The notes under the pieces were generated by a model. It worked only from the letters and a program-made list of their open reading frames with translations. It was not told the DNA's origin and made no database searches. Positions 27,601 through 35,521 of a stretch of 64,000 bases of DNA are shown piece by piece; position 1 is the first letter of the stretch; each line of letters begins with the position of its first letter. Source of the stretch: DASXHY01 sp035552155 (GTDB taxonomy: Bacteria > Verrucomicrobiota > Verrucomicrobiia > Limisphaerales > DASXHY01); contig DASZLX010000028.1 of assembly GCA_035552155.1 (NCBI GenBank), positions 186,001 through 250,000 on the forward strand. The letters are read 5' to 3'. Both the position numbers and the translations under genes were made by a program.

Positions 27601-27783
27601 CTCCCATTCCAGTTGATCGAATGGCTTGATCTTGGCGTCGCTAAAAACACGCTCAATGCGTTCTGATTTTGGCGCGGGTAAAGCCGCCGCCTTGGAGCCG
27701 CGAGTGGACGCGGCCGATGCCGCCGGGCGACGGCGGTGTTGCGGGGGTGCTGAAGACAGGACTTCTTCGCGAGCGTCGATCAT
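24679..27783 (-). CDS. nrdJ: Adenosylcobalamin-dependent (class II) ribonucleotide reductase NrdJ
   Basis: This 1034-aa enzyme reduces ribonucleotides to deoxyribonucleotides with coenzyme B12. It shows GSACFIQSVNDNMEDIM, TRRAAKMNTL, NPCSEYVFINNTACNLASLNL (active-site and redox Cys regions), APTGTIAFLMDCDTTGVEPD and KCVAIYRDGSKRSQPL. A C-terminal zinc-ribbon/redox tail carries CPSCG and CLNCG. An N-terminal Ala/Arg-rich extension of ~45 residues precedes the core. No B12 riboswitch box was recognised upstream. A cluster of DnaA-box-like sites lies 200-300 bp upstream of the start. Confidence 0.95.
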   Translation of the reverse strand: MIDAREEVLSSAPPQHRRRPAASAASTRGSKAAALPAPKSERIERVFSDAKIKPFDQLEWERRVAEITDDAGKVIFKQENVEVPKSWSLLATKVVVSKYFYGEQHTSERETSVRQLIHRICRTISDWGVKDGYFSKADGEIYYDELTWLCVNQYGAFNSPVWFNVGLYHEYGVGKTSGKGNWFFNRKTGEAERAATQYEYPQGSACFIQSVNDNMEDIMRLAYSEAMLFKYGSGTGTDLSPIRSSKEKLSGGGRPSGPMSFLKVYDQVANVVKSGGKTRRAAKMNTLRDWHGDIEEFIDAKQKEEKKAWALIEQGYDGSYNGDAYGSVMYQNENLSVRVSDEFLQAAVDGKEWWTRSVTSGKPLQKKDASTLLKKIAEGTWICGDPGLQYDGAIQKWHTCKGTEPIHSTNPCSEYVFINNTACNLASLNLMKFKREDGKFDVERFKAAVRIFITAQEILVDNASYPTKEIAENSHIFRTLGLGYANLGSLIMSYGFSYDSNEGRALAGALTAIMTGHAYEQSAVISGNIGAFPGYREASCAHISKPLAKDNVESMLGVMKLHREAVEQIQPSQEFNYLKDEARNCWNRALERGKKAGYRNAQVTVLAPTGTIAFLMDCDTTGVEPDIALVKYKLLAGGGMLKIVNRTVPQALQRLGYSAKEIEGIIAHIEKQDTIEDVTENGETIRSGLKAEHLPVFDCAFKPHKGKRSIQYMAHLKMMGAAQPFISGAISKTVNMPNESTVEDIRDAYVQAWQMGLKCVAIYRDGSKRSQPLNTKKTNEGGDKTTTASSPSTDARVKELEAEMAKLRAQVGQPLRRRLPDTRAAINHKFDIAGHEGYLTVGLFEDGRPGELFVTMAKEGSTIGGLMDTIGTLTSMSLQYGVPLETLLKKFAHQRFEPSGFTKNPDVRNASSIIDYVFRWLAYQFIPDYRETVNALRTQPELGIPGILDAEKKKVNRPVPELPISEDQDVVELKSGNGHGNGGGNGHGKASLKTLTSMIVNQQDAPTCPSCGHVAVRNGACYKCLNCGESLGCS

Positions 27784-27991
27784 TGTGTGCCTCTCTAGTT
27801 GATTGTTTTGGCGGCGCGCCTCACCGTGGTGGTCAGCGAAAACGGCAGCTTTTTATCCGAATTCCGGCTTATTTCTTGAAAAAAACGGTCCCTTCACCCA
27901 GGGGCCAAGCCCCTATTAGTGGGGGACAGGGGTAAATTTATCACTACGGATTGGGGTTACAAGAAAAATTGCAAAAAAAGTTACACAAATG

Positions 27992-28077
27992 TTATTCACC
28001 CTCGGAAAATTCTTTTTATCAGTGGATAAACGAGTTTCTCGAGTTGTTCCCGGAGGTGAATAACTCACGGTGGATAA
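27992..28077. promoter_or_regulatory. Cluster of four DnaA-box-like sites
   Basis: The 9-mers are TTATTCACC at 27992-28000 (plus), TTATCCACT at 28021-28029 (minus), TTATTCACC at 28055-28063 (minus) and TTATCCACC at 28069-28077 (minus). Each matches TTATNCACA at 8 of 9 positions, missing the last. The first and third are arranged as an inverted repeat. They could couple nrdJ transcription to DnaA, as known for nrdAB in E. coli, or be part of a replication origin. Confidence 0.45.
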
Positions 28078-28081
28078 CCCG

Positions 28082-28140
28082 GAGCGCGAAGCATCGCTTC
28101 GCGCGAATACCTCCACCTTGCGGAGCAATGCTCCGCCCTC
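28082..28140. repeat. Two adjacent short GC-rich hairpins downstream of der
   Basis: GCGCGAAGC/GCTTCGCGC form a 9-bp stem with an ATC loop. GCGGAGC/GCTCCGC form a 7-bp stem with an AAT loop. Both lie just beyond the der stop. No T tract follows on the minus strand, so they look like REP-type palindromes rather than a standard intrinsic terminator. Confidence 0.5.
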
Positions 28141-28151
28141 CTCAAGGTCCG

Positions 28152-29717
28152 CTACCGCCGCGCCCTTCTTTGCTGCCTTTCGCCTCGCACCCTTCGGCCG
28201 GAACGCGATTGCTGGCCTTTTTCGTCCCGCGATTTAGGCCGGAATTTCCGCACCGGCTCCACCGTCTTCGGGCGCGCCTTGGGCACGAGCACAATCGGGC
28301 AGCCCTCATAGCCGAAGGCCGCGCGCAACGAATTCGCGAGATGTTTTTTGTACTGCTCCGAGAACAGCTCGTCACGGTTCACGAACAACAAAAACGTGGG
28401 CGGCGCCTGGCGCACTTGCGTGGCATAATAAAATTTCAGCCGATGTCCGGCCGAACTGATCGGTTGCCGCCGTTCCACGGCGTCCTGCAGCGTGCGATTC
28501 AAAATCGCCGTGGGAATTTTCTGCTGCAATTGTGCCGCCACATATCGCACCGCCTCCAGCAGTCGTTCCAATTGAAAACCCGACTTCGCCGACGTGAAAA
28601 TCACCGGCGCGTAATCCAGGAAAAATAATTTCTCCTGCACCCACTCGCCGAATTCGGCCAGCGTGGTCATCACGTTCGGCGCGTGCTTGGCCGTGCCGAC
28701 GTTCCGCCGCTCGATTTCCTCCTCGCGCGCCTTGCGCACGGCGTCCTCCATCAGGTCCCATTTATTGATCACCACGATGCAGGCGCGGCGCTCTTCCACA
28801 ATTTTGTCCGCTATTTTTTTGTCCTGCTCCGTAATCCCCTCCTCCGCGTCAATCACCAGCACCGCGATGTCGCATCGCGCGATGGAATCCTCGGACCGTT
28901 TGACGCTGAAAAATTCGATGGAGTCATTCACGCTGCGCGCTTTGCGCATCCCGGCGGTATCGATCAAAATATATTTCTGCCGCACCCCCTCGGTCTCCAC
29001 CTCGAACGGCACATCCACCGCATCGCGGGTGGTGCCCGGAATCGGACTGACAATCACCCGGTCGGATTTGGTGAGAGTGTTGATGATGGAAGACTTTCCC
29101 ACGTTCGGCCGCCCCACAATCGCGAGTTTCAAAGCGGAATCCCGGCCCGTCATTTCCGCATTGCCCGCAGTCTCATCCTCCGGACTTTGGACTTCGGACT
29201 TTGGACTTTGGACGGGCAGCAGGGAAATGGCCGCATCCATCAACGCCTCGATGCCCTCGGCGTGAATGGCCGTCACCGGAAAAATTTTATCGAAGCCCAG
29301 CCCCGTGAATTCCGCCACACCCGACTCGGCGCGGTGGGTGTCCACCTTGTTGACCGCGAGCAGGACGGGCTTTGCGCTCTCGCGCAATCGCTGCGCCACC
29401 TCCCGATCCAGTGGCACGATTCCCTCCTGCACATTCACCACGAGAACAATCACGCTCGCCGCATCCAGCGCGAGAGTGACCTGCTCGATGGCCGCTTTGG
29501 TGATGACGTCGGTCGCCTTTTCCCGCCGCAACAAACCAATGCCGCCGGTATCCACCAGCGTGAACGGCCGCCCGCGCCATTCCGCCTCCGCCATCACGCG
29601 GTCGCGCGTGACGCCCGGCTGGTCGTGCACGATGGCAATGCGACGTCCGACGATGCGGTTGAACAGCGCGGACTTGCCGACATTGGGCCGGCCGACGATG
29701 GCGATTAAATCAGGCAC
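28152..29717 (-). CDS. der: Ribosome-assembly GTPase Der (EngA)
   Basis: This 521-aa tandem GTPase has the first G domain starting IVGRPNVGKSALFNRI with DTGG and NKVD, and the second IVGRPNVGKSSIINTL with DTAGMRKA and NKWD. The C-terminal KH-like domain is followed by a ~40-residue basic Arg/Lys-rich tail. Der acts in 50S subunit maturation. I choose the GTG at 29717, which opens directly into the first P-loop domain; the upstream in-frame ATG at 29777 would add a non-conserved 20-residue leader. The gene is monocistronic and divergent from the antitoxin at 29828. Confidence 0.93.
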   Translation of the reverse strand: MPDLIAIVGRPNVGKSALFNRIVGRRIAIVHDQPGVTRDRVMAEAEWRGRPFTLVDTGGIGLLRREKATDVITKAAIEQVTLALDAASVIVLVVNVQEGIVPLDREVAQRLRESAKPVLLAVNKVDTHRAESGVAEFTGLGFDKIFPVTAIHAEGIEALMDAAISLLPVQSPKSEVQSPEDETAGNAEMTGRDSALKLAIVGRPNVGKSSIINTLTKSDRVIVSPIPGTTRDAVDVPFEVETEGVRQKYILIDTAGMRKARSVNDSIEFFSVKRSEDSIARCDIAVLVIDAEEGITEQDKKIADKIVEERRACIVVINKWDLMEDAVRKAREEEIERRNVGTAKHAPNVMTTLAEFGEWVQEKLFFLDYAPVIFTSAKSGFQLERLLEAVRYVAAQLQQKIPTAILNRTLQDAVERRQPISSAGHRLKFYYATQVRQAPPTFLLFVNRDELFSEQYKKHLANSLRAAFGYEGCPIVLVPKARPKTVEPVRKFRPKSRDEKGQQSRSGRRVRGERQQRRARR

Positions 29718-29827
29718 ACTATCAGCATGGGCCAGTTTGCATCGAAGCGGAAGAGTAAAACTGCGACCGCCGACCACTCAACTGAAACCAACCTTGTCAA
29801 AATCGGTCCGTTAAGCCACACTGAATC

Positions 29828-30061
29828 ATGCCGATTTCTATTGACCAAATTGTCGAAGAGACGCGCGAAATGCCACCCGAAACCGTGGCGGAGTTGATCG
29901 ACCGCATCATGCTCGCCCGGCACGGCGGTATTGAACCGTCAGTCGGTAAATCTTGGAAAAATGAAATCGATCGGCGCATCGAGGAAATGGAGACAGGAAA
30001 GGTTAAAGGCGTTCCCCTCGAGGAATCATTGGCTCGTGCCCGCAAAGCTGCCGGGCTGTGA
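29828..30061 (+). CDS. Putative addiction-module antitoxin (unstable antitoxin family)
   Basis: This 77-aa protein matches the layout of the short TIGR02574/PF09720 antitoxins: an N-terminal alpha segment, a central EIDRRIEEMETGKVKGVPLEE stretch typical of the family, and ARARKA at the end. Its stop overlaps a GTG that opens a RelE/ParE-like reading frame truncated after 18 codons. It is therefore an orphaned antitoxin, possibly kept as an anti-addiction gene. Confidence 0.75.
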   Translation: MPISIDQIVEETREMPPETVAELIDRIMLARHGGIEPSVGKSWKNEIDRRIEEMETGKVKGVPLEESLARARKAAGL

Positions 30062-30114
30062 AAGTCCAGCTTCATCCTGAAGCGGACGAGAAGTCTTATC
30101 GAACGCCGTTCTAA
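30058..30114 (+). pseudogene. Truncated RelE/ParE-type toxin remnant
   Basis: The GTG at 30058 overlaps the antitoxin stop, the usual coupling of such pairs. It opens a frame reading MKVQLHPEADEKSYRTPF before a TAA at 30112. The start (KVQLHPEADEK) resembles the first strand and helix of RelE/ParE toxins, which are normally ~95 aa. The rest is missing; DNA after the stop belongs to the end of the next gene. Confidence 0.5.
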
Positions 30115-30404
30115 CGCTTCGGCCATTTCTTGAATATCCGTTCACTATAACCCTCTTCCAATTTTACACGGATTTCGGCGCCTGCTGTCTGAAGAATTTG
30201 CGTCACGCCCAGAACGGCTTCCTCGCGAACATTTTGTAAAGATATTAACTCACGAGCATGGATTTTCTGAGCCATACGCTTTGTGTCGTGGACAGACGCG
30301 ACAAGTCCGCTGCGAAGCCGCCTTCGAAGTTCCGATTTCAAATGTGCATCCCACCCCATCCCGCCGACGGAATCCCTCCAACCAAGAATCTCAATCGTCG
30401 CCAT
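30111..30404 (-). CDS. Hypothetical protein, 97 aa
   Basis: The start at 30404 (MATIEILGWRDSVGGMGWD) is preferred; a frame opening at 30425 is also possible but would overlap the upstream gene. The protein is rich in basic and charged residues and mostly helical by pattern (LKSELRRRLRSGLV, ARELISLQNVREEAVLGVTQIL). No family is recognised. It lies 11 bp downstream of the UxaC-like gene and may be co-transcribed. Its 3' end abuts the toxin remnant. Confidence 0.45.
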   Translation of the reverse strand: MATIEILGWRDSVGGMGWDAHLKSELRRRLRSGLVASVHDTKRMAQKIHARELISLQNVREEAVLGVTQILQTAGAEIRVKLEEGYSERIFKKWPKR

Positions 30405-30415
30405 GACCTCGGTCC

Positions 30416-31672
30416 TTAGCCGCAAAACCGCTCAAACGCCCCGCCAAAAAGATCCTTCACATCCCGCTGCACTTCCTCGCGGCTCACGTGCCAGCCGGTC
30501 TGCGCGAGGTCCGCATATTTCTCCACCAATATCTGCGCGATGATGCGCCGCGAATGCGTCCATTTGTAAATAACCTGGTCGAGCACGCGCGCGTCCGAAT
30601 GCTGCGGCGTGATGCTCAGGCCGATCAGCTCCAGGCGCATCCGCGTCATTTCGTTGATGATGAGCGGCACGTTCGTAAACCACCAGCAGCCGAAGATGTG
30701 CAGGTTGCGGAATTTCCGTGCCAGCACGCACAGCTCGTGCTGGTTCTCGCGCGCGAGCACTGTGGTCAGAAATTTATTCTCCGGAAATTGCGCGCAAAGA
30801 TTCATGATCGTCTCCAGATTGCTCAAGCCGACACCGTCGCCGGCCAGCTTCAATTGCGGATTAATCTGCCGCCGCACGCCCGGCATGAGCGCCAGCGCCA
30901 GGCCGTGTTCGCGGCAAAACGGCAAAATCGCCTTCTCCACGATCTGCGCGCTGATGTTTTTATCCGGGAACTTATAATCGGGCGGAATCGAAGCCATCAC
31001 GTAACGCGCATTCATCCGCTTCGCCCAATCCGCCAGGAACCGGCGGATTTCGTCAAAGAATTTCGGCCCGGGCGTGCCCATGTCCACGTGGTAACCCCAT
31101 TTGCCCAGTCTCGGTCCCGCTTCCGGCCACCACAAAAACAACGGGTCAATGCGCAGGCACGCCGTGAAACGGCTGTCGCGCTGGAAACCCTTTTCCCACG
31201 TCGGCCGTTCCAAATCGTCGAACGGCGAGTTGGTCATGTGGATTTTGCTCAATCCGGCCAGTTCCATGCAGCGCGTGATATAAGCGTCCACCTCCTGGCC
31301 TGCGAACCACTGCCGCAGCGCGGGCAGGTCGCGCCTTTTCACATCGAGACCGAGCGCCTGGAGAGTTGTCAGCACGCCGCGGCACGCTTCGGAAACCGGT
31401 GAGTGCTGGATGAAAAGCTGGTCCCAGATCAAGTCCGCCTGCTCCGTCTTGGACATCGCCCAGAATTTGTCGTAGGGCATGTCGAGATAGCGGAAAACCT
31501 CGGCGACGAGGTAATGATACGTGAGCAATTCATCGATTCCCCACAGCAGAAGGTCCTTGAAAACCGGCTCGTAAAGATGGGTATGAATGTCCGTAACCGG
31601 CGTCGACATAACGATCTCCTCGATTTGCTTCGCGAAGGGGATCTGGCCAGCTTCCGCTTGAATCGTTTTCAT
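30416..31672 (-). CDS. Glucuronate isomerase-like (UxaC family) amidohydrolase-fold protein
   Basis: This 418-aa protein begins with TDIHTHLYEPVF, a metal-binding HxH after the first strand. LLWGIDELLTYHYL is the UxaC signature after that motif. Later GCWWFTNVPLIINEMTRMRLE and QHSDARVLDQVIYKW match the C-terminal part of the family. Uronate isomerases convert glucuronate or galacturonate to the keto acid. It is shorter than E. coli UxaC (about 470 aa) and may be a verrucomicrobial subfamily with another substrate. No other uronate genes are adjacent. Confidence 0.75.
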   Translation of the reverse strand: MKTIQAEAGQIPFAKQIEEIVMSTPVTDIHTHLYEPVFKDLLLWGIDELLTYHYLVAEVFRYLDMPYDKFWAMSKTEQADLIWDQLFIQHSPVSEACRGVLTTLQALGLDVKRRDLPALRQWFAGQEVDAYITRCMELAGLSKIHMTNSPFDDLERPTWEKGFQRDSRFTACLRIDPLFLWWPEAGPRLGKWGYHVDMGTPGPKFFDEIRRFLADWAKRMNARYVMASIPPDYKFPDKNISAQIVEKAILPFCREHGLALALMPGVRRQINPQLKLAGDGVGLSNLETIMNLCAQFPENKFLTTVLARENQHELCVLARKFRNLHIFGCWWFTNVPLIINEMTRMRLELIGLSITPQHSDARVLDQVIYKWTHSRRIIAQILVEKYADLAQTGWHVSREEVQRDVKDLFGGAFERFCG

Positions 31673-31794
31673 CGCTCACCAGAGTACGGAGAAATGATAA
31701 GCCGCGCTACCCGATTTTTTGCACGGCCTGATTGATTTTGTGCATTGACAACGTCTCGCTCTTCGGCACGGGCGGAGCAACCCGGACCTATAAT

Positions 31795-33513
31795 TTACGG
31801 CGAGGTGACCCGATAAAAACGCTGGCCGTCGGGAGCAACCGTGCCGCTGAATTGAAATTGCCCGGGAGAAACTTCCGTCGCCCCGCCCAGTCGCGTCCAA
31901 TTCGTAAATGAGAGGGACAGATTCGTCGTGCTGTAAACTGTGAAACTCAGTCCCGGCGTGTTGGTGAACCCAAATTGAAAAGCGCCATTTGGCAATACCG
32001 TCAAATTCGTCAAAACAATACGCGAGGTGGGGACGGTAAACGCATAAACCTTGTTATCGCCCGCCACATAAATTCTTCCGCGCGCGGCGATGGCGGTGTT
32101 GAATCGCCGCAATCCGGACATCAATTCATTGGCGCCGCCACCATTGAAAATGACCGCGCCGGTATCGCCGTTGAATCCGTGCAACCGTTGGTCGCCTTCC
32201 GAGCCCATGACCCAGACAATGGCGTTATTGGTTCCATCCGTGGAAGTGACAAATGGCGAACCCCGGCCGGATATGCCGGCGGTCCAGTTGGAGGGGATGG
32301 TCGGCGGATTGCCCGCGATGATGCGATAAGAGTAAACCGCGCCCGAGTTGAACGCGACATAGGTGGCTTGAGCGGTGCGATAGGTTGCGCCTGCTCCAAT
32401 GATCGAAGACCCGCTGCCGGCGGCGACCGTCAGCACTGACTTGCTGATGCCGCCGAGGTTTGTGCGATTGAGCAAATAAATATTACTATCCTTGCCCAGA
32501 GCCACAACCAACTGGGAGGGCGTTGCGCCGGGAACGTCCACCATCATTGTGCCGGAACCGCCAATATCTAGGTCGGAACTATCCAGCGATTGCCAATTCG
32601 TCGCTGCCCAATAATCGTTGGTCAAACCGCTGAAAATCGGCCCCGGTTGAAAACGAAGCACGGCTTCTCCGCCGCTCCATTTGCTCGCGCCGAAAGTATT
32701 GCCGGTGGCCACGTAGGGAGTGACACCATCATCACTCGCAACTCCGCCGACGCCCCAGATTCCGCCGCCCCTCGCGCCCGTCGCCCAGGCGAGCACATGG
32801 GTCGGGTCCGATTCCTGGACGCCGACCAGCCAGCCATAATAAGTCGAGCAATCACCCGCCAATCCGCTGTAAGGCACATAAACGTAACCGCCGAGCACGG
32901 CCAGGGCGCTCCTTTGATTCTGCGTTCCCGAATTGAAATTGGTTGTGCCCCATTTCGCGGAGGCATTTACATCCACCGGCCATCCGGCATTGGTGGCTCC
33001 GTTGTCCACATTCAACGCGTAAATCAAATGCCGTTTCGTCGTCCCACCGTCGGGCGTGGTCATCGCATCCAGAAACAAAGTCCGCGTGGCCCGATCGACC
33101 GCCGGCGTGCTGGTGATGCCGAGAGGATCGATATCGCCGCACGGCAGGCTGGCGGCCCGCACCGGCACGCCCACGTTGTCCTGCCAGATGACACTCCCGC
33201 TGGCCGCGTCGAGCGCATAAACATTGTTGGATTCCGTGACCGCAATCACCATGGCGCGCCCACCCGGGCCATTTTCGATGTAAAGCGGTTGCGCGAAAAC
33301 AGCGCCGCCAATCTTTCCGTTAAAGTTCGAATCGCGAGTCAAATTTGAAGCGGCCGCAATTGTAAAAGCCGGATCGATATAGAGGCCGTCGCGCGTGTCG
33401 TGATTGTGATGCTCGGGGACATTCACGTCGGCGTAGGCCGCCGGAACAAACGCTTCGACGGCTAAAACGCAACCCGCAACCAAAGCGGCCAGGATAAACG
33501 GAGTTCCTCTCAT
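31795..33513 (-). CDS. Secreted PQQ-propeller-like protein with verrucomicrobial C-terminal domain
   Basis: This 572-aa protein starts at 33513 with a signal peptide (about 1-29). Repeated propeller blades carry PQQ/WD-like motifs (NNVYALDAASGSVIWQ, HLIYALNVDNGA, NIYLLNRTN, DKVYAF-like near the end). The last ~75 residues form a separate domain with FGFTNTPGLSFTVYSTTNLS and a FYRVTSP terminus. This pattern recurs at the C-termini of many secreted Verrucomicrobiota proteins and may be a sorting or adhesion domain. Catalytic quinoprotein residues are not evident, so it is probably a binding protein. Confidence 0.75.
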   Translation of the reverse strand: MRGTPFILAALVAGCVLAVEAFVPAAYADVNVPEHHNHDTRDGLYIDPAFTIAAASNLTRDSNFNGKIGGAVFAQPLYIENGPGGRAMVIAVTESNNVYALDAASGSVIWQDNVGVPVRAASLPCGDIDPLGITSTPAVDRATRTLFLDAMTTPDGGTTKRHLIYALNVDNGATNAGWPVDVNASAKWGTTNFNSGTQNQRSALAVLGGYVYVPYSGLAGDCSTYYGWLVGVQESDPTHVLAWATGARGGGIWGVGGVASDDGVTPYVATGNTFGASKWSGGEAVLRFQPGPIFSGLTNDYWAATNWQSLDSSDLDIGGSGTMMVDVPGATPSQLVVALGKDSNIYLLNRTNLGGISKSVLTVAAGSGSSIIGAGATYRTAQATYVAFNSGAVYSYRIIAGNPPTIPSNWTAGISGRGSPFVTSTDGTNNAIVWVMGSEGDQRLHGFNGDTGAVIFNGGGANELMSGLRRFNTAIAARGRIYVAGDNKVYAFTVPTSRIVLTNLTVLPNGAFQFGFTNTPGLSFTVYSTTNLSLSFTNWTRLGGATEVSPGQFQFSGTVAPDGQRFYRVTSP

Positions 33514-33624
33514 GGTGCGGAACCTACACCGCCCGCAACCACTGTTCAACGTACGCTTAACGATTTCCCACGGCTCCGCGGCGGACCCCCAATGCCGGCT
33601 CGCCGTTAAGCCGGGGGCGGGGTT

Positions 33625-34140
33625 TTAATTGTCGTGTAAATGCGGCCCGGGATGCGCGGCGCAATTCTGACGAACGATTTCTTCAGCTTCCTTCCATCCC
33701 TTCACCGAGTCATCCGTGTTATAGCGGCTATGCATCCCAAAAACATATTTATCGTCGTGCCACAGTTCCAAAATGATGCCGCCAGCGCCGACGGCGTCAT
33801 ATCTCAGATGACTATCGTCCCATTGCTGCCGCGTAAAAATATAAATGGGAATGTCCTGGTATCGGTCGTTGGTTTTCCATTGCGGATTGCGGAATATAAT
33901 TATTGGTCCGCGCCCCCGCACAACGTCCGTATCTTTCTCCGGCGAATACGCTTCACCGGTCCATTGCTGTTTTAAAATCGAATACCCTTTCCAACTGGCC
34001 GGCAGGGAAAACGTGAGATCATATTGCGAGTCGTGATAACGCAGCGGCAGACCGGCTGGCGGGTTCAGGGCCTCGGTCGAGCAACCGAACAAACCCCCGC
34101 ATAAAACAAGTGCGAGGAACAGGATGAATTTAGATTTCAT
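33625..34140 (-). CDS. Hypothetical lipoprotein, 171 aa
   Basis: The signal sequence ends in LFGC, a lipobox with the Cys at residue 20, predicting a lipid-anchored exported protein. The mature part is beta-rich with FSLPASWKGYSI, PIIIFRNPQW and GGIILELWHDD, reminiscent of PsbP/DUF1795-like single-domain lipoproteins but not assignable. It is 7 bp downstream of the 399-aa secreted protein and likely co-transcribed. Confidence 0.65.
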   Translation of the reverse strand: MKSKFILFLALVLCGGLFGCSTEALNPPAGLPLRYHDSQYDLTFSLPASWKGYSILKQQWTGEAYSPEKDTDVVRGRGPIIIFRNPQWKTNDRYQDIPIYIFTRQQWDDSHLRYDAVGAGGIILELWHDDKYVFGMHSRYNTDDSVKGWKEAEEIVRQNCAAHPGPHLHDN

Positions 34141-34147
34141 ACCGGTC

Positions 34148-35347
34148 TCATTTCCAGTTCACGAGCCGGTCGGATTCGTCGAATTGCAGCGTGACCTGGC
34201 CGCCATCGTGTTTGAAAGCATACCGATATTGATGCGGGGCCGAGGCGACAGAATCCCGCACGCAATCGTGATTTCTTGAAACCCCATCCACTTCCATCAA
34301 TTTCATGCCGACACGCAAGCCGGCGCGAAAATCAATCGTCGTCGGCTTTAAGGCATGTCCGTGAACGTATTTATAAAGACTTGAGGGAATGACCACGCTA
34401 AAAGCTTCCTTATCGACATTGATTTCAAGCTGCCCCCAGCCTCTCAAGTCATCCGTGCTTCGATCAAAAAAGTCGAAAGTATCGGTCCGGCCCCACGTGC
34501 TATCCCCGAGATGAAGATCGACGCATCGGCTTTTAATCACGCTGCCGTCAGCATCTAAAATATGCGCCTCCGTGCGTGGCGAATACAGATCTTTCGGCCC
34601 GTGATCCGCGTAAAACTCAATTTTGCTCTCCGCATCGAATGGATTGGACTGAATCAGAGATAATTCACCGCCGTCATGTGTCCGCCCCAGGTCGTATTGA
34701 ACATCCACCCAGCGCACCACGTGATCGTGCTCAGTCAGCGATTTCATGGCCGAAATAAATTGGGGAGCGCCACCCTTGACGGACGGCGGAAGCGGATCCG
34801 CCGGATTCCGGTCGAAGCCGTAAGGGACTTCCAGCCAATACCGGTCCGGCGGTATCGACACCTCAATCCAGCTTTCTTCCATCGCATTTGTGCCCCAAGG
34901 GAAATAAGTCATCACCTGCGGGATTGGTTCTTCACCCGGATAAGACGAAGTCTCAACGCTAATCGGAGCATTGAGAAGTTTTTTGCTTTCTGCAGTCGGT
35001 TCAACAATTTCTCCATTCGCCCGATAAAGCCGCGCGGTGACGGCGTTGGTTTTGAAAAATCGAAACCCCTGCGCAATTTCCATTATATCCAGACGGAGAC
35101 CGAGCGATACCTGATCGTATTGTTTGCCGGAAGTAAGCAAAAACATCGGCCGGCCATCCCATTCCTGCTGGGGTTTAAAAGAATAATAATCAATGTATTT
35201 CCAAATGTTAGTCGGCGTCTGGGGAAAACTGTTAGTTGCCGCCGGCGCTGCCGGTTCATCCGCGAAAGAAGCCGCAGGTGACAAGACGAACCAAGCCCCA
35301 CTCAAAACAAGCGCGCCGCAAAGGAGAAGTTTGGGACCCATATTCAT
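34148..35347 (-). CDS. Hypothetical secreted protein, 399 aa
   Basis: A signal peptide (about 1-29, SFADEP) is followed by a Pro/Ala linker and a long beta-rich domain with no recognised catalytic motif. The C-terminal region (about 325-399) contains LRVGMKLMEVDGVSRNHDC and ends RYAFKHDGGQVTLQFD, like a BamE/SmpA-type small outer-membrane domain, though this is uncertain. It is followed immediately by a lipoprotein gene, suggesting a two-gene envelope operon. Confidence 0.6.
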   Translation of the reverse strand: MNMGPKLLLCGALVLSGAWFVLSPAASFADEPAAPAATNSFPQTPTNIWKYIDYYSFKPQQEWDGRPMFLLTSGKQYDQVSLGLRLDIMEIAQGFRFFKTNAVTARLYRANGEIVEPTAESKKLLNAPISVETSSYPGEEPIPQVMTYFPWGTNAMEESWIEVSIPPDRYWLEVPYGFDRNPADPLPPSVKGGAPQFISAMKSLTEHDHVVRWVDVQYDLGRTHDGGELSLIQSNPFDAESKIEFYADHGPKDLYSPRTEAHILDADGSVIKSRCVDLHLGDSTWGRTDTFDFFDRSTDDLRGWGQLEINVDKEAFSVVIPSSLYKYVHGHALKPTTIDFRAGLRVGMKLMEVDGVSRNHDCVRDSVASAPHQYRYAFKHDGGQVTLQFDESDRLVNWK

Positions 35348-35452
35348 TCAACACTCGTTTTCCGGATTCGTTGCGAAGATCCAAAAACACATGGCGCGAC
35401 AAAATATAATGGAAACGGGCGGTATACCTGCAATGACGCATTACCCCCTCCT

Positions 35453-35512
35453 ACTTTAACTTCCCCATCAAACTCTTCGCCCGCCGGATCCACACGTGGT
35501 CTCGGCGACGCT
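35453..35512. repeat. Displaced copy of the TPR gene 3' end (left direct repeat)
   Basis: These 60 bases match 36029-36088, the authentic 3' end of the TPR gene, at 54 positions. On the minus strand they encode RRRDHVWIRRAKSLMGKLK and a stop, the same C-terminus with one substitution. The two copies flank the hicBA module exactly, so this is probably an integration footprint. Confidence 0.75.
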
Positions 35513-35521
35513 AGATGAACG

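Larger units (their letters stand above)
27784..28151. other. nrdJ-der intergenic region with AT-rich tract, DnaA-like boxes and hairpins
   Basis: No gene is seen. From nrdJ outward it holds a short GGGGCC/GGCCCC hairpin near 27901-27915, an A/T-rich stretch at 27958-27991, four DnaA-box-like 9-mers (27992-28077) and a pair of GC-rich hairpins (28082-28140). It is the 5' leader/promoter region of nrdJ and the 3' flank of der. Confidence 0.6.

Noticed and set aside
25147..27666. 839-aa open frame antisense to nrdJ
   Set aside because: It is the mirror of a very strongly conserved gene in a GC-rich genome; its composition (His/Arg-rich) has no domain logic.
27784..27960. Cobalamin riboswitch upstream of nrdJ
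   Set aside because: Expected for a B12-dependent enzyme, but no B12-box-like GCCACTG element or the usual stem set is visible.
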